DNA of 64,000 nucleotides from Methanomassiliicoccaceae archaeon COG_1 (GCA_028561875.1 JAQQTI010000001.1:124001-188000); one strand, 5' to 3'; positions 42,783 to 52,172 are shown, counted from the stretch's first letter. Numbers and translations: made by a program. Notes: a model not told the origin generated them from the letters alone.

Positions 42783-44717
42783 TCATTTTCTCTCCTCTTC
42801 CCCGGACCATACCCTGCCCGCAACCTCCGCAGAGCCCGGGGGAAGTATCCTCGACACCTCCTCCTCGGGAACGTCGAGCGCCTTGGCGATCTCCCCGGCC
42901 ACCCGCGAACTCTTACTCTTCGAGGGGCGGATGACGAAATACCTTCCCCCGAGTTTCTCGAACACCGGCGTCGGGGCGCACATGACCTTGCGCTCGCCGG
43001 AGTAGAACATCTCCCCCAGCGCCATCTCGAGTGGGATGTGGAACTCGTAGTTCCTCTTGCCGCGGATGATGAACGCGCCCCTGGGCACGAACTCGCCCGC
43101 GTTCGGGGTCTTCGAGACCTGGTCGGGGTAGGCCCAGAACGAACCCCCCTCCACCGAGCCGGCCGTCCACGCCTTGGAGTGGGCGAGGGCGAACCAGCAC
43201 GCCTCCCTCAGGTCCCCGGCGTCCGATCCCGCACCGTCCTTGAGGATGACGGACGGGGCCCCGTGGATGTCGGCGTGGGCGTAGACGTCCCCCTCCTTCA
43301 GGTGCTTCTTCACGACCTGGTCGTTGGAGCGGGCGTCCCTCCCGCCGATGCACAGCCTTCCACCGGAGGTGACAAACCACTTGTAGGCCTCGAACCAGAA
43401 ACGCTTGGTGGGCTTCGCCCTCCCGAGCTCCTCGGCACGCCTCCTCTTGAACCCCTCCTCCATCTCCGCGAGTTCCGCCCTGGAGTCTTCCAGCGCGGAT
43501 TTCGCGCTCGCCGCCTTCTCGCCCTGTGCCTTGCCCCGGGCGTATATGTCGGAGGCGTTGGCGTCCAGGCTTTTTGTGTAGTCGAGGGGGACAGACAGCA
43601 TCCCGACCTTCACCGCGACGGTGCTCCGGTCCGGTTCGATGTAGTCTACGGCGGGGATCTTCAGGGCGCCTTCGGTGAGTTTCTCCCACGTGAGCTTAGC
43701 GCTCTGGGTCCTCAGCACTTCTAGGATCTCGGAGACGGTGCTGTACTCCGTATACAGTGTGTCCGCCTGCGCTTTCAGCCCCTCCGCGGCCTGGCGGTAG
43801 GCTTCGACGGTCTCCGACTGCTTGGCAATCCTCTTCCTGAGCTTATCGATCTCGGGGTCGGTGGCGTCCTCCCCCGCCTCCGAGTCCGCCTGCGCGAGCA
43901 GCCGGCCGACGGCCTCGGACATCGACGGCGCCGCCTCCCTCTCACAGTCCATCTCGGAACGCAGGTCGACCGGTGCGATGTCGACGATCCTCCCCTCCTT
44001 CAGGAACAGGGTGGGCTGCGGGTTCTCCAGCACGCGGGAGACGATTTCCATTACGCAGGCGTGCATCTCCGAGATGGCCGCGTCCCCCACCTCCTTCGCG
44101 GGTACGGATTTGTCCACCCCGGTGCGGGCGCAGACCTCCTCGGCGTACTGCCCGCCGAGGTTGGTGACGGTGGCCAGCGTCCTTACCGTGTCCGAATCGG
44201 ACGTTTTGAACTGGGTGGCGAACTCCTCCTCGGTGGAGGACGTCGGGTCGAACCTCGGCTTCCCCCGGGCGTACGGCTCGCCGGGGCGGGTGACCCTATC
44301 CCTGAAGGTTCTCTGCGTGAGGCAGTTGACGATGACGCCGTCCCGCACCAGGAGCACGTTCCCGCCACCGAACAACTCGAAGATCAGCTGGAATTCCCCC
44401 TCGGCCTTGAACAGCTGCACGGCCACCACCCTGTCGAAACCCGCCTGTTCCGTTCTCCCGAAGCGGGCGTTTGCAAGGTGCTTCCTCATGAATGTGGCGA
44501 ATGAGGTGGGGCGGTCCGGGGTGTCCGGGCGGTCCGGGGAGAGGAACAGCCACTTCTTGTCCCGGAAGAACAGGTCCCTCTTGCCGTCCTTGGTGTTGAT
44601 GCGGAAGAGCACGTTCCCCTCCCCCCATTGGAAGATCTTGTCCATGTGGGCGCCCTCGAGGGACGCCATCTCCGCCGCGACGGAGCGGACGTCGAACGAG
44701 CTCATCTCCTTCTTCAT
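42783..44717 (-). CDS. rqcH: NFACT/RqcH-type ribosome quality-control protein (NEMF/Rqc2 family)
   Basis: The 644-residue protein has NFACT-N (GAHMDKIFQWGEGNVLFRIN, ATFMRKHLANARFGR), a HhH stretch, a coiled coil (DKLRKRIAKQSETVEAYRQA) and the C-terminal NFACT-R with WFVTSGGRLCIGGRDARSND and GDVYAHADIHGAPSVILKDG. Relatives bind stalled 50S subunits and recruit tRNA for C-terminal tailing. Start MKKEMSSFDVRSVAAEM; the second Met is possible. Ends TGA. It is divergent from tRNA-Thr. Confidence 0.9.
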   Translation of the reverse strand: MKKEMSSFDVRSVAAEMASLEGAHMDKIFQWGEGNVLFRINTKDGKRDLFFRDKKWLFLSPDRPDTPDRPTSFATFMRKHLANARFGRTEQAGFDRVVAVQLFKAEGEFQLIFELFGGGNVLLVRDGVIVNCLTQRTFRDRVTRPGEPYARGKPRFDPTSSTEEEFATQFKTSDSDTVRTLATVTNLGGQYAEEVCARTGVDKSVPAKEVGDAAISEMHACVMEIVSRVLENPQPTLFLKEGRIVDIAPVDLRSEMDCEREAAPSMSEAVGRLLAQADSEAGEDATDPEIDKLRKRIAKQSETVEAYRQAAEGLKAQADTLYTEYSTVSEILEVLRTQSAKLTWEKLTEGALKIPAVDYIEPDRSTVAVKVGMLSVPLDYTKSLDANASDIYARGKAQGEKAASAKSALEDSRAELAEMEEGFKRRRAEELGRAKPTKRFWFEAYKWFVTSGGRLCIGGRDARSNDQVVKKHLKEGDVYAHADIHGAPSVILKDGAGSDAGDLREACWFALAHSKAWTAGSVEGGSFWAYPDQVSKTPNAGEFVPRGAFIIRGKRNYEFHIPLEMALGEMFYSGERKVMCAPTPVFEKLGGRYFVIRPSKSKSSRVAGEIAKALDVPEEEVSRILPPGSAEVAGRVWSGEEERK

Positions 44718-44828
44718 GCGGGGGATAAGGGAGGGTGTGAAGATAAAAGGATGGCCTGTAGCCAGGGGAGGGTTTTTGGGGCCATAGAAATCGTTTAATA
44801 AGGAACTGCGGATAGGGCGGAACTAAGT

Positions 44829-44900
44829 GCCGCTGTGGCTAAGGGGTATAGCGACGCCTTGGTAAGGCGTAGGCCGAGGGTTCAATTCCCTCCAGCGGCT
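44829..44900 (+). tRNA. tRNA-Thr (GGT)
   Basis: GCCGCTG pairs with CAGCGGC. The anticodon loop TTGGTAA gives GGU (Thr). U73 is typical of archaeal tRNA-Thr. CCA is not encoded. Confidence 0.95.
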
Positions 44901-44935
44901 CTCATTCCCTCAATGTCTTCCGCGGCCGGGGAACC

Positions 44936-46123
44936 TCAGTCCATCCGGTAGAACACCCATCCGGACCAGATCTTCGGAAAGAAATACGTGGTCTTCTTGG
45001 GCATCCTCCTGCCGCTTTCGGCAAGCTTCCAGATCATGTCCAGGGAGGGCCTGTTCAGGACTATTGCAGCGTCGTGCCTCTTCTCCGCCATGGCCCTCTC
45101 CACCGACGGCAGTTCGGCGTCGTAGGATACATCGGACTTCTCCTCATCGGATTTGTAGACGCCGTAGAGGACGTTCTGCTGTGCGGAGTAGGTGTCGAGG
45201 CGGTAGAGGTCCGACGGGATCTCTCTGTTGTCAGCCAGCAGGCACCTCCCGCTTCTGAATATCATCCCGAATAGATGCTCCGGGAGCCTCTCCTCGAGCT
45301 CCCGTAGGGTCACCTCCTCAGTCCGCATGGCCTTCTCGATCTTCTTCACCGCGGAGTTCTCTCCTATGTCCCCTGCGTCGATGAGACGGTGTGTCGGCCA
45401 AATGGCGAGCCCGGGGTCGTCGGCGGCGACCATGGTGCAGAGCACGTACTGCTTCGAAGGCGAGCCCGGGTTCTCACTCGAGTAGGCGAGGGCGGTCTCG
45501 TAACGGTGATGGCCGTCGGCGATGAGCACCTTCTGGTCTTTCAGCCTCTCGGTGATTCTCATGCAGAGGTCGGGGTCCTCGAGGCGGTAGTACCTGTGCT
45601 CCACACCATCCCGGCCGACGTACGTGTAGAGAAGCCTCTCCTGCCCGAGGACCTCCGCCGACAATTCCTCCCCCAGTCCGGGGAAGATGCCGAATATCGA
45701 CTCGAGATGGGCCTCCATGTCGCGCAGGAGGTTGAGACGATCCGCCCTCACTTTGGAGAATGTCTCCTCGTGAGGGATTATGTTGCCCTCCGCGTAGCTC
45801 TCGGTCTTGAGGATGCCCACAAGGCCACGGCGACGGCGCTCTTCCCCCCCGTCCGAAAAGATCTGTTCGTAAATGTAGAACGACGGGGGGTCGCATATGA
45901 GTGCCCCGTTAGCGATCATCGCGCCGAACCTCTTCCTCGCGGCACGGTACCTCCCGTCGGCGTCGGGGGCGAGGGTGAGGTTGGTGACGTTAAGTTTCTC
46001 GGACTGGAGCGTCTTCAGCTCTTCGTCGCCGATGACGTCGTAGGGAGGGGATATGCGGTCGGAGATTGTCTCGCCGGCCCTCAGGTTGGGCCTGTAGCCC
46101 TTGAACGGGAGGAACACTACCAT
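44936..46123 (-). CDS. DUF1015 (COG4198) family protein
   Basis: A 395-residue protein with the DUF1015 hallmarks: start VVFLPFKGYRPNLRAGETIS, SDRISPPYDVIGDEEL, and the central KVLIADGHHRYETALAYSSE. The family is widespread in anaerobes and of unknown function. ATG 46123 is chosen; the longer frame upstream is the hypE tail in another phase. It follows hypE by 16 bp. Ends TGA. Confidence 0.88.
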   Translation of the reverse strand: MVVFLPFKGYRPNLRAGETISDRISPPYDVIGDEELKTLQSEKLNVTNLTLAPDADGRYRAARKRFGAMIANGALICDPPSFYIYEQIFSDGGEERRRRGLVGILKTESYAEGNIIPHEETFSKVRADRLNLLRDMEAHLESIFGIFPGLGEELSAEVLGQERLLYTYVGRDGVEHRYYRLEDPDLCMRITERLKDQKVLIADGHHRYETALAYSSENPGSPSKQYVLCTMVAADDPGLAIWPTHRLIDAGDIGENSAVKKIEKAMRTEEVTLRELEERLPEHLFGMIFRSGRCLLADNREIPSDLYRLDTYSAQQNVLYGVYKSDEEKSDVSYDAELPSVERAMAEKRHDAAIVLNRPSLDMIWKLAESGRRMPKKTTYFFPKIWSGWVFYRMD

Positions 46124-46139
46124 GTCAATCACTTTGTTT

Positions 46140-47186
46140 TCGGCAGATCCTGGGGACAGGGTCCCCGGACGGGGGTTCGAGCACTCTGCGGCCGCCAATT
46201 TCAGTCCTCATAACGACTCTCGGGGGGCCTTCGGACGCGGAGCCGATTATAGCCGCATCCCTCCCTTCCGGGGTGGACCTTATCGCCCCGAGAACCTCCT
46301 CCGCCATATCGGGGACGGTGGCGATTATGCATTTGCCCTCGTTGCCGATGGAAAGCGGCTCGATGCCGAGCAGCTCACAGGCGCTCGCCACCCCCTCGCG
46401 GACGGGGATCCTCCCCTCGTCTACGTTGATCTGCACCCCAGACTTCTCCGCCCACTCGTTGAGCGTGTTGGCGATGCCCCCCCTCGTAGGGTCCTTCATT
46501 GCCACGATTCCGCCGACGCGGAGGGCCTTCTCAATCATCCTGTTCAGCGGTTGCACGTCGCTCTTGATCTCGCTGTCGAAGCCGTATCCTTCGCGGAAGG
46601 AGAGGAGGGCCACGCCGTGGTCCCCCATGTACCCGGAGGCGATGATGACGTCACCTTCGGCGATGTTTGAGTCGGTGCACCACCGGCTTTCCACTTCCCG
46701 GTAGGATCTGGCGACCTCCAGGTCGTGGTCGAGGTAGTCCGGGCGCACCCCTATGGCGGAGGCGGTGACCAACATCTTATCTATCTCACCGGCGCCCATG
46801 ACCTTCGTGTCGCCGGTGACCACCGGGACGCCGCACTTCCCCGAGGTGGCGCCGATGCTCTCCGAGACCCTGTCGACGGTCTCCACGTCGAGGCCCTCCT
46901 CGAGTACGAGGGCACATCCCAGCCCTATGGGTTTCGCTCCCATCACGGATATGTCATTCACCGTCCCCGAGACGGCAATCCTGCCTATGTCCCCCCCCGG
47001 GAAGAACAGTGGGTTGACAGTGTGCCCATCGATGGTGAACACGACACCGTCGACGACGGCGGAATCGTCGAGGGAATCGAGGGGAACCTCGGCCTCCATC
47101 TTCGGGAAGTGCCCGGTGACGTGTTTGGAGACGAACTCCTGCATGAGCTCCCCTCCGGCGCCGTGGTTCATGATGACCTTTGTCAT
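46140..47186 (-). CDS. hypE: Hydrogenase maturation protein HypE
   Basis: HypE is the AIRS-like ATPase that dehydrates the thiocarboxamide on its C-terminal Cys to thiocyanate, supplying CN ligands to [NiFe] hydrogenase. It starts MNHGAGGELMQEFVSKHV, with VVFTIDGHTVNPLFFPGGDI and ends GGRRVLEPPSGDPVPRIC. In the family that Cys is the last residue. Here the next codon is CGA (46140-46142), so reading CGA as stop gives the required terminal Cys and 348 residues. Conventional reading adds RKQSD to TGA 46125. A TATA box lies at 47211-47220, giving a leaderless start. Confidence 0.95.
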
Positions 47187-47210
47187 GATGTAGGGTCATT
47201 CCCCACGTGC

Positions 47211-47220
47211 GATAAAATGT
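47211..47220 (-). promoter_or_regulatory. TATA box of hypE
   Basis: On the minus strand ACATTTTATC is 25-34 bp before the hypE ATG at 47186. It lies just after the CGA end of the TetR gene, but inside its coding frame under the standard code. Confidence 0.5.
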
Positions 47221-47225
47221 ATCGG

Positions 47226-47795
47226 TCGGCCGTGCACAGAGCGGAAGGCCTCTGACAACCGGCGCTGTGAAGAATCCGGCAGAAGGGTCTCGCAGATGCG
47301 GACGATCTCCTCGGGAGCCTCCCCCATGCCGCGGGATATCCATATTGCGAGGAAGTTGCAGATTCCGCCTATGTAGTATGCCGTGGGGAACACGTCAGAC
47401 CCCCGTCCGCCGATGCCGTTCGGGAGGATGTGGGCGTTAAGGGCGTCGAGCATGAGCGGGGTGAGGCGGGCGCGGTCACAGAGAGCCAGCCCCTCCCGGT
47501 GGAAGTGGAAGGCACGGAACATCGTGAGAAGGTACATGTGGTTCGTCTTGGTACCGGAGGTCTCAAACTCTGCTAGGCATTTCTGCATTATGCAGCCGTA
47601 GTAGCAACGTACCACATCCTCCTTAGAGGAGAAGTTACGATAGTACGTGGAGCGGTTGATTCCTGCGGTATCAGCGATCTCGGCTACGGTGATTTCGCTG
47701 TATTCTTTCTCGGCTAACAGGCGGATCAGCGCGTCTGCGATGCTCTTCTGGGTCATCTCGGGGGTCATTCCCTTCTTGCGCATATTATGCAACAT
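47226..47795 (-). CDS. TetR-family transcriptional regulator
   Basis: The N-terminal HTH ALIRLLAEKEYSEITVAEIA and DTAGINRSTYYRNFSSKEDV are typical of TetR. A C-terminal ligand domain of about 130 residues follows. The protein ends SEAFRSVHG then CGA (47226-47228), 189 residues; conventional reading adds ten residues to TGA 47196. Two copies of a palindromic site flank its AT-rich promoter. Start 47795 or the internal ATG 47783 (MRKKGMTPEMT). It may control a lost or truncated divergent gene. Confidence 0.8.
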
Positions 47796-47862
47796 GTGTT
47801 TCTTATTTATTCATATTTCTATCAATACATCGAAATAAGTTTAAATTATGCAACATATGTTT
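47784..47862. promoter_or_regulatory. Two operator-like repeats around the TetR promoter
   Basis: ATTATGCAACATGTGTTT (47784-47801) and ATTATGCAACATATGTTT (47845-47862) differ at one base, 61 bp apart. The cores AACATGTGTT and AACATATGTT are near-perfect and perfect palindromes. A TTTAAA TATA element (about 47840-47845) lies between them for the tetR gene. This is a likely auto-operator pair. Confidence 0.6.
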
Positions 47863-48159
47863 TATTTCTATGAGGCTGTTCATCGCTGGCCTGATCATTT
47901 CGGCCCGTATCCCGTAGACGGAATTCAAAGTATGTCAACATTTTCTGGCGAAAGACCCAGCCCCGCCTTTATGGGCCGGGGCGGGGTGAAGAGGACGGCC
48001 GGGCTACAGAGCTGGGCGAGATAGACAAGGCGCAGAGCTCCAGACCCGCAAATCGTAATTTTCGAAGGAGTCCTGCGGGTGAAGTCCAAAGTCCTGCTGG
48101 TGGGCCAATGTTCATTCCTTGCTACCAACTGATTAATAGGTCACAATCCATGGCGAGGC
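47863..48159. other. Intergenic region between tetR operator and tRNA-Arg
   Basis: A plus-strand frame at 47870 reads MRLFIAGLIISARIP and stops at TAG (47915-47917), like the start of a lost membrane protein. Downstream, GCCCCGCC...GGGGCGGGG (about 47962-47988) makes a strong hairpin, and AGTCCTGC occurs twice (48069, 48089). No known RNA family is recognised. Confidence 0.35.
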
Positions 48160-48233
48160 GGGCTCGTGCGGTAGCTAGGATTATCCGATCAGCTTTCGGA
48201 GCTGGCAACCCGGGTTCGAATCCCGGCGGGCCC
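48160..48233 (+). tRNA. tRNA-Arg (TCG)
   Basis: GGGCTCG pairs with CGGGCCC. The anticodon stem TCAGC/GCTGG encloses the loop TTTCGGA, giving UCG, the cognate of CGA (and CGG by wobble). The variable loop is four nt as in tRNA-Arg(GCG), and the T-arm is CCGGGTTCGAATCCCGG. Position 73 is U and CCA is not encoded. The D-stem has a mismatch at 13-22. Its presence matters for interpreting CGA codons here. Confidence 0.88.
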
Positions 48234-48394
48234 TCTACGCTTCTCGTGTTTGCTTCGTTGCCCATCCGAAATCATACACCTCTCGGGTCGGCATTCGATG
48301 CCGACCATCTACCGGCGGAGCTTCTCTCGGAGCTCAGGTTGGAATGGAGCGTCTGGTACTCTCCCCGGCATAATATGTCCGATGCGCTTCCGGA

Positions 48395-48928
48395 TCACTT
48401 TCCGGGGTAGACGATGAGGCTCTTGTACGGAAGTCCCTTCAGTGTGCTACTCTTCGCGTCGAAGCCCGCGAGCTCCATTACGAAACCGATGGCGACGACC
48501 TTTCCGCCCAGCCTCTCGACGAGATTAGCGACCGCCTTCGTGGTCCCGCCGGTGGCGACGAGGTCGTCCACGATGAACGCTCTCATACCGGGCTTGATGC
48601 TGTCCTTGTGTACCTCGATAGTCGCGATGCCGTACTCGAGGTCGTAGGTCTCGGAGACGGTCTCCCTCGGCAGCCTGCCCTTCTTCCTCGCCATGACAAA
48701 GCCCTTACCGAGCCGGTACGCCACGGGCGCGCCGAACACGAATCCCCGGGACTCAGAGCCGACGACTATGTCGACATCGTTCGGGTCGACCATGTCTACG
48801 AGACCATCAACGGCCATCCTCAGGCCTTCGGGGTCCTCGATCACCGTAGTGATGTCCCTGAACAGGACGCCCTTTCTCGGGAAGTCTGGAATCGACGTGA
48901 CGTAGTCTTCGAGCCTCTTCTTGCTCAT
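48395..48928 (-). CDS. apt: Adenine phosphoribosyltransferase
   Basis: Apt salvages adenine to AMP with PRPP. The 177-residue protein shows SIPDFPRKGVLFRDITTVIE, ESRGFVFGAPVAYRLGKGFV and the PRPP-binding loop AFIVDDLVATGGTTKAVANL. It ends VYPGK with TGA. The length is normal. Confidence 0.93.
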   Translation of the reverse strand: MSKKRLEDYVTSIPDFPRKGVLFRDITTVIEDPEGLRMAVDGLVDMVDPNDVDIVVGSESRGFVFGAPVAYRLGKGFVMARKKGRLPRETVSETYDLEYGIATIEVHKDSIKPGMRAFIVDDLVATGGTTKAVANLVERLGGKVVAIGFVMELAGFDAKSSTLKGLPYKSLIVYPGK

Positions 48929-49256
48929 GGACGGGTGAACGCCGAGAGCCGTATAATAAAATCGCGGAGAAGATCTGAACGAGAGAAAGGGGTTTGGCCG
49001 CGTGCCCCTATGGGCGTCGTTCGTTCGCGGAGAAGGCGCGTACCGGGAGCGTCAAACGACCCCTCTCCCCTTCGGTTGCGTCGATGTCTCCGACGTCGGT
49101 CGAATCGCGGATGCCGGTCGTATTCCGTTTACCTATTGGTGCTCGCCTCCTCTGGGGGTGATATCGCATATCTGATATATAATCTCCTTGATTCGTACGA
49201 AAAATTATAATTTTCTACGAATATCGTAACAAATTTAGTTAAGATAGTAGGTTTGA
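48929..49256. other. Intergenic region, AT-rich at right end
   Basis: No coding frame with protein-like features. The left part is GC-rich; 49170-49256 is AT-rich and lies beyond the 3' end of the IMPase gene. I see no known RNA. Confidence 0.4.
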
Positions 49257-49286
49257 TTATGATACGTGCACCAGGGCCAGTCGCCG

Positions 49287-50087
49287 TCGGCGGGAGAGGT
49301 TTTCCGATACGACGCCCTTAAGGAAGGCGAAGTTCTTCTCGGAGTTGGCAGCCATGACGAGGCACTGCCTGCGCATGTCGAGCCTCCCTTCGAGGGAGCC
49401 CGTCCTGCCTCCCGCCTCCTCGATTATGAGCCCGCCCGCGGCGTAATCCCAAGGCGCGAGGCGGATTTCGAAGTGCATGTCGACGGAGCCCCGTGCGAGC
49501 AGGCAGAGCTCGTAGGCGGCGGAGCCTGTGCGGCGGATGTCCTCGCATACCGCGTACAGATCCCGCGAGATGCGGAAACAGTCCGCGGAGCGGGACTTGT
49601 CGTAGGCGCTCCACGAGAGGCAGATCATCGCGTTCTCCTTACTCCTGCCGGAAACGTGAATCGGAGTGCCATTGAGGAAGGCACCCCTGCCCTTGATGGC
49701 GCAGTACGTCTCTCTCGCGTAAGGGTTGCGCACGACGCCCAGGACGGGCTCATCATCTTTCGCGAGGGCAATGGAGACCGCGCTCTCACCGAAGCCGCGG
49801 GCGTAGTTCGCGGTGCCGTCGATCGGGTCCACGATCCAAACGTATTCGCCGCGGGTCCCCTCGTCTTCGCGGGGGAGGTCATCCTCCTCGCCGCGAAACA
49901 CGGCCCCAGGGAGAAGGGTGGCGAGTCCTTCGCGGAGGAAGCGCTGTACCTTGAGGTCGGTGGAGGTGACGTAGTTCTCCTTCGTGCCCTTGTTGCCGAC
50001 CTCCACATCAGAATCGCTGAGCATGATACTGCCGGCCTTGACGGCCAGGTCGGCCACCTTGTTGAGCAGCCCCTCCATATCCCGCAT
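49287..50087 (-). CDS. Inositol monophosphatase/fructose-1,6-bisphosphatase family protein
   Basis: SuhB/IMPase fold with metal-binding GEEDDLPRE, the signature WIVDPIDGTANYARGFGESA and the C-terminal WDYAAGGLIIEEAGG. Archaeal members often act on both inositol-1-P and fructose-1,6-bisP. ATG 50087 follows a GGAG site; TTG 50099 is in frame. The protein ends KGVVSENLSR followed by CGA (49287-49289), 266 residues. The standard code adds ten residues, with a second CGA, to TAA 49257. I phase-checked the 3' half of the gene for other CGA codons and found none. Confidence 0.88.
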
Positions 50088-50432
50088 GGAGTTCTCCAAA
50101 TCGGAGAACGGTAAATATTTGTCGCCCTAGTGTGCGTGCACTGAGTGTGCGTCCCTTTGCCGCCCCCGTGTCCGAGCGATCAAAGGGTTCTATCGGCCGT
50201 CTTCGAGGACGCGTTCGCTGCCTCCTTCGGACATCGCCGCGCAAGTTCTCCCCGATGCATCCCTCCACCGTCGAGAACAGAGCACCTTTCGAGTGGGCGT
50301 CCGCACAGGCTCTTCTACGGCGAGAGCCTCCTGCCCCGCACAGATGCCCTGGCCACCCGCCTGGCCTCCCGGATGCCGCGGATGGCCGTGAGGTAAGTAA
50401 GAAGACGGGGCCGGATGGCCCCGGGAACGCGT
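50088..50432. other. Intergenic region between IMPase and the SPFH cluster
   Basis: No convincing gene on either strand. On the minus strand CAAATATTTACC (about 50109-50120) is a TATA-like element 25-30 bp before the IMPase start. Confidence 0.4.
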
Positions 50433-51527
50433 TTACTGTAGCTGCTCGGCGCAGTACGGGCAGAACTTCGGGGTCTTCTTAAGCCCCGAGAGGTCCTGCC
50501 CACAGTACGGGCAGATCTTGAATCCAGCGTCCGTCGCGGTCTGCTGCTCCGTCACCGAGGCGCTTCCAGATGGCATCTGCTGGTTGGGCTGCGGCATCGG
50601 CTTGCCGCAGTTGTTACAGAATTTGTATGGGTAGGGATTGGCCTGCCCACAGTACGGGCAGAGGATCTGCTGGGGCTGACCGGCGGCCTGGCCCTGCTGC
50701 ACCCCTTGCACGGACTGCTGGTTGAGTTGCTGGTACATCTGCGGAAACAGGAGCATGCCGGTGCCCATGGCGGCGCCTCCCTGGGAGTCTCCTATTGCGT
50801 CGGCCATGCGGTCCATGACCTCGTACCTCTTGAACGCCTCTCCGTTCTTGCTGCTGAATTGGAGGTACTCGAAGACCTTTTTTTTCTCCTCCTCGGTGGT
50901 CGCGGCCTCGTTGATTTTGAGGGAGAGGAGCTCAATCCCCCTCTGCTGGAAGTACGGGTCGATGAGGATCTTCGTGGACGATGAGGCGGTCTCCAGGCCG
51001 CCCATGAGGTCCATGTAGCACATGTTGGTGAGCTGCTGGATTATCTGCTCGTTGATGAAGCTCCTCATGAAGGAGTTGATGTCGCCGGTGGAGTACGACC
51101 TCATGCCACCGAGCACCTGCGTGTAGAACACGGGTACGTCGGAGATGCGGAACTGGAAGTCCCCGTTAGCCATGAGGGTCAGGGGGACCTCGTAGTCCTT
51201 CGCCGCCTTTATCATGGAGCGGATGCCCCATTTCCCGTTGAAAATCTTCAGCGAGATGAAAACGATCCACACCTTAAACGGCGTGTCACGGAAGCCCAGC
51301 GCCTTGTTGTAGAGGGCGGTGAGCCATGGTATGTTCGCCGAGGTGACCACGTGTCTTCCCGGTTCGAGTACGCCTTGCAGCTGCCCATCCCTGATGAACA
51401 GCGCGACGGCGTGCTCGGGGACGGTCACGCTGGTAATCGTTCTGAGGTCGTCATCGGGGGACTTGTAGATGATGTCGTCGGGCCCCTGGTCCTTCCAGAA
51501 CACGACGTTGTCCTTCTTCTCTGCCAT
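50433..51527 (-). CDS. SPFH-domain protein with C-terminal zinc ribbons (virion-core-protein-like)
   Basis: N-terminal SPFH/band-7-type domain (TVPEHAVALFIRDGQLQGVL, GRHVVTSANIPW, DVPVFYTQVLGGMRSYSTGD), a helical/Gln-rich linker (MYQQLNQQSVQGVQQGQAAG) and two or three zinc ribbons (CPYCGQANPYPYKFCNNCG; CPYCGQDLSG...FCPYC). This architecture is like YdjL-type SPFH proteins, which assemble on membranes. It is the last gene of a five-gene minus-strand cluster and overlaps the preceding gene (TAATG). Ends TAA. Confidence 0.8.
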   Translation of the reverse strand: MAEKKDNVVFWKDQGPDDIIYKSPDDDLRTITSVTVPEHAVALFIRDGQLQGVLEPGRHVVTSANIPWLTALYNKALGFRDTPFKVWIVFISLKIFNGKWGIRSMIKAAKDYEVPLTLMANGDFQFRISDVPVFYTQVLGGMRSYSTGDINSFMRSFINEQIIQQLTNMCYMDLMGGLETASSSTKILIDPYFQQRGIELLSLKINEAATTEEEKKKVFEYLQFSSKNGEAFKRYEVMDRMADAIGDSQGGAAMGTGMLLFPQMYQQLNQQSVQGVQQGQAAGQPQQILCPYCGQANPYPYKFCNNCGKPMPQPNQQMPSGSASVTEQQTATDAGFKICPYCGQDLSGLKKTPKFCPYCAEQLQ

Positions 51528-52159
51528 TAGTATCGCTCCTTTCTTTTCCTGAGTCTGCTGAACCAGCCCTTCTCCTCGGGCCCGGCAGCGTTCTGAGGCG
51601 CAACCTCCGTCCTGCCGATCTGCTCCCTCTCGACGAATCCGCGCATGACGTTCTCCCTCTCGTGGTAGTCGTTGATGAGCCGGTCTACGACGGCCTCGAT
51701 CTGCTTGAGCATGGCGCCGATCTCGCCGGACTCGAAGGTTTCGGCTGCCATGGCATCGGTCATACTGTTAAGGCTCTCCGCGTCGTCGACGAGCTTCGCG
51801 TCCCACGAGACGACTGCGTCGAGCTCGGCTTCCGTGATCTTTACGGAATCATGGAAGGCGCTGTATCCGTTAACCGCCTTCTTAATGTCGACGTAGTACC
51901 TGTCGACCTTGGACCTGACCCTCTCCATGTCGCGCATGGCGTCGCGGTTCCCGACCGTGCTCCTCGCGGCGTTGGCGAGGTTGTTCTTGGTGACGCCAAG
52001 GCTGCGAGCCACGGCGTCCCTGACGGCCCGGTCCTCGTCCCTGCGGAGGTTCTTCTGCTTGTAGCCCCTGTACATGGGGATGTACTGCGCGATCCTTTCC
52101 ACGAGGGACCTGTTGTCCGCCATCGATCTCTCGACGCTGTTCTCCAAATCATTTGCCAT
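51527..52159 (-). CDS. Coiled-coil protein of the SPFH cluster
   Basis: A 210-residue, mostly helical and charged protein (SMADNRSLVERIAQYIPMYR, ITEAELDAVVSWDAKLVDDA, KQIEAVVDRLINDYHEREN) with a basic C-terminus WFSRLRKRKERY. It has no transmembrane helix and I do not recognise the family. ATG 52159 follows GGGGTG by six bases. Its TAA overlaps the SPFH gene ATG, so the products are probably made in step. Confidence 0.65.
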   Translation of the reverse strand: MANDLENSVERSMADNRSLVERIAQYIPMYRGYKQKNLRRDEDRAVRDAVARSLGVTKNNLANAARSTVGNRDAMRDMERVRSKVDRYYVDIKKAVNGYSAFHDSVKITEAELDAVVSWDAKLVDDAESLNSMTDAMAAETFESGEIGAMLKQIEAVVDRLINDYHERENVMRGFVEREQIGRTEVAPQNAAGPEEKGWFSRLRKRKERY

Positions 52160-52172
52160 TTCTTTCACCCCG

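Noticed and set aside
47863-48159. RNase P or SRP RNA in the structured intergenic region
   Set aside because: The hairpin is clear but none of the conserved sequence blocks of either RNA is present.
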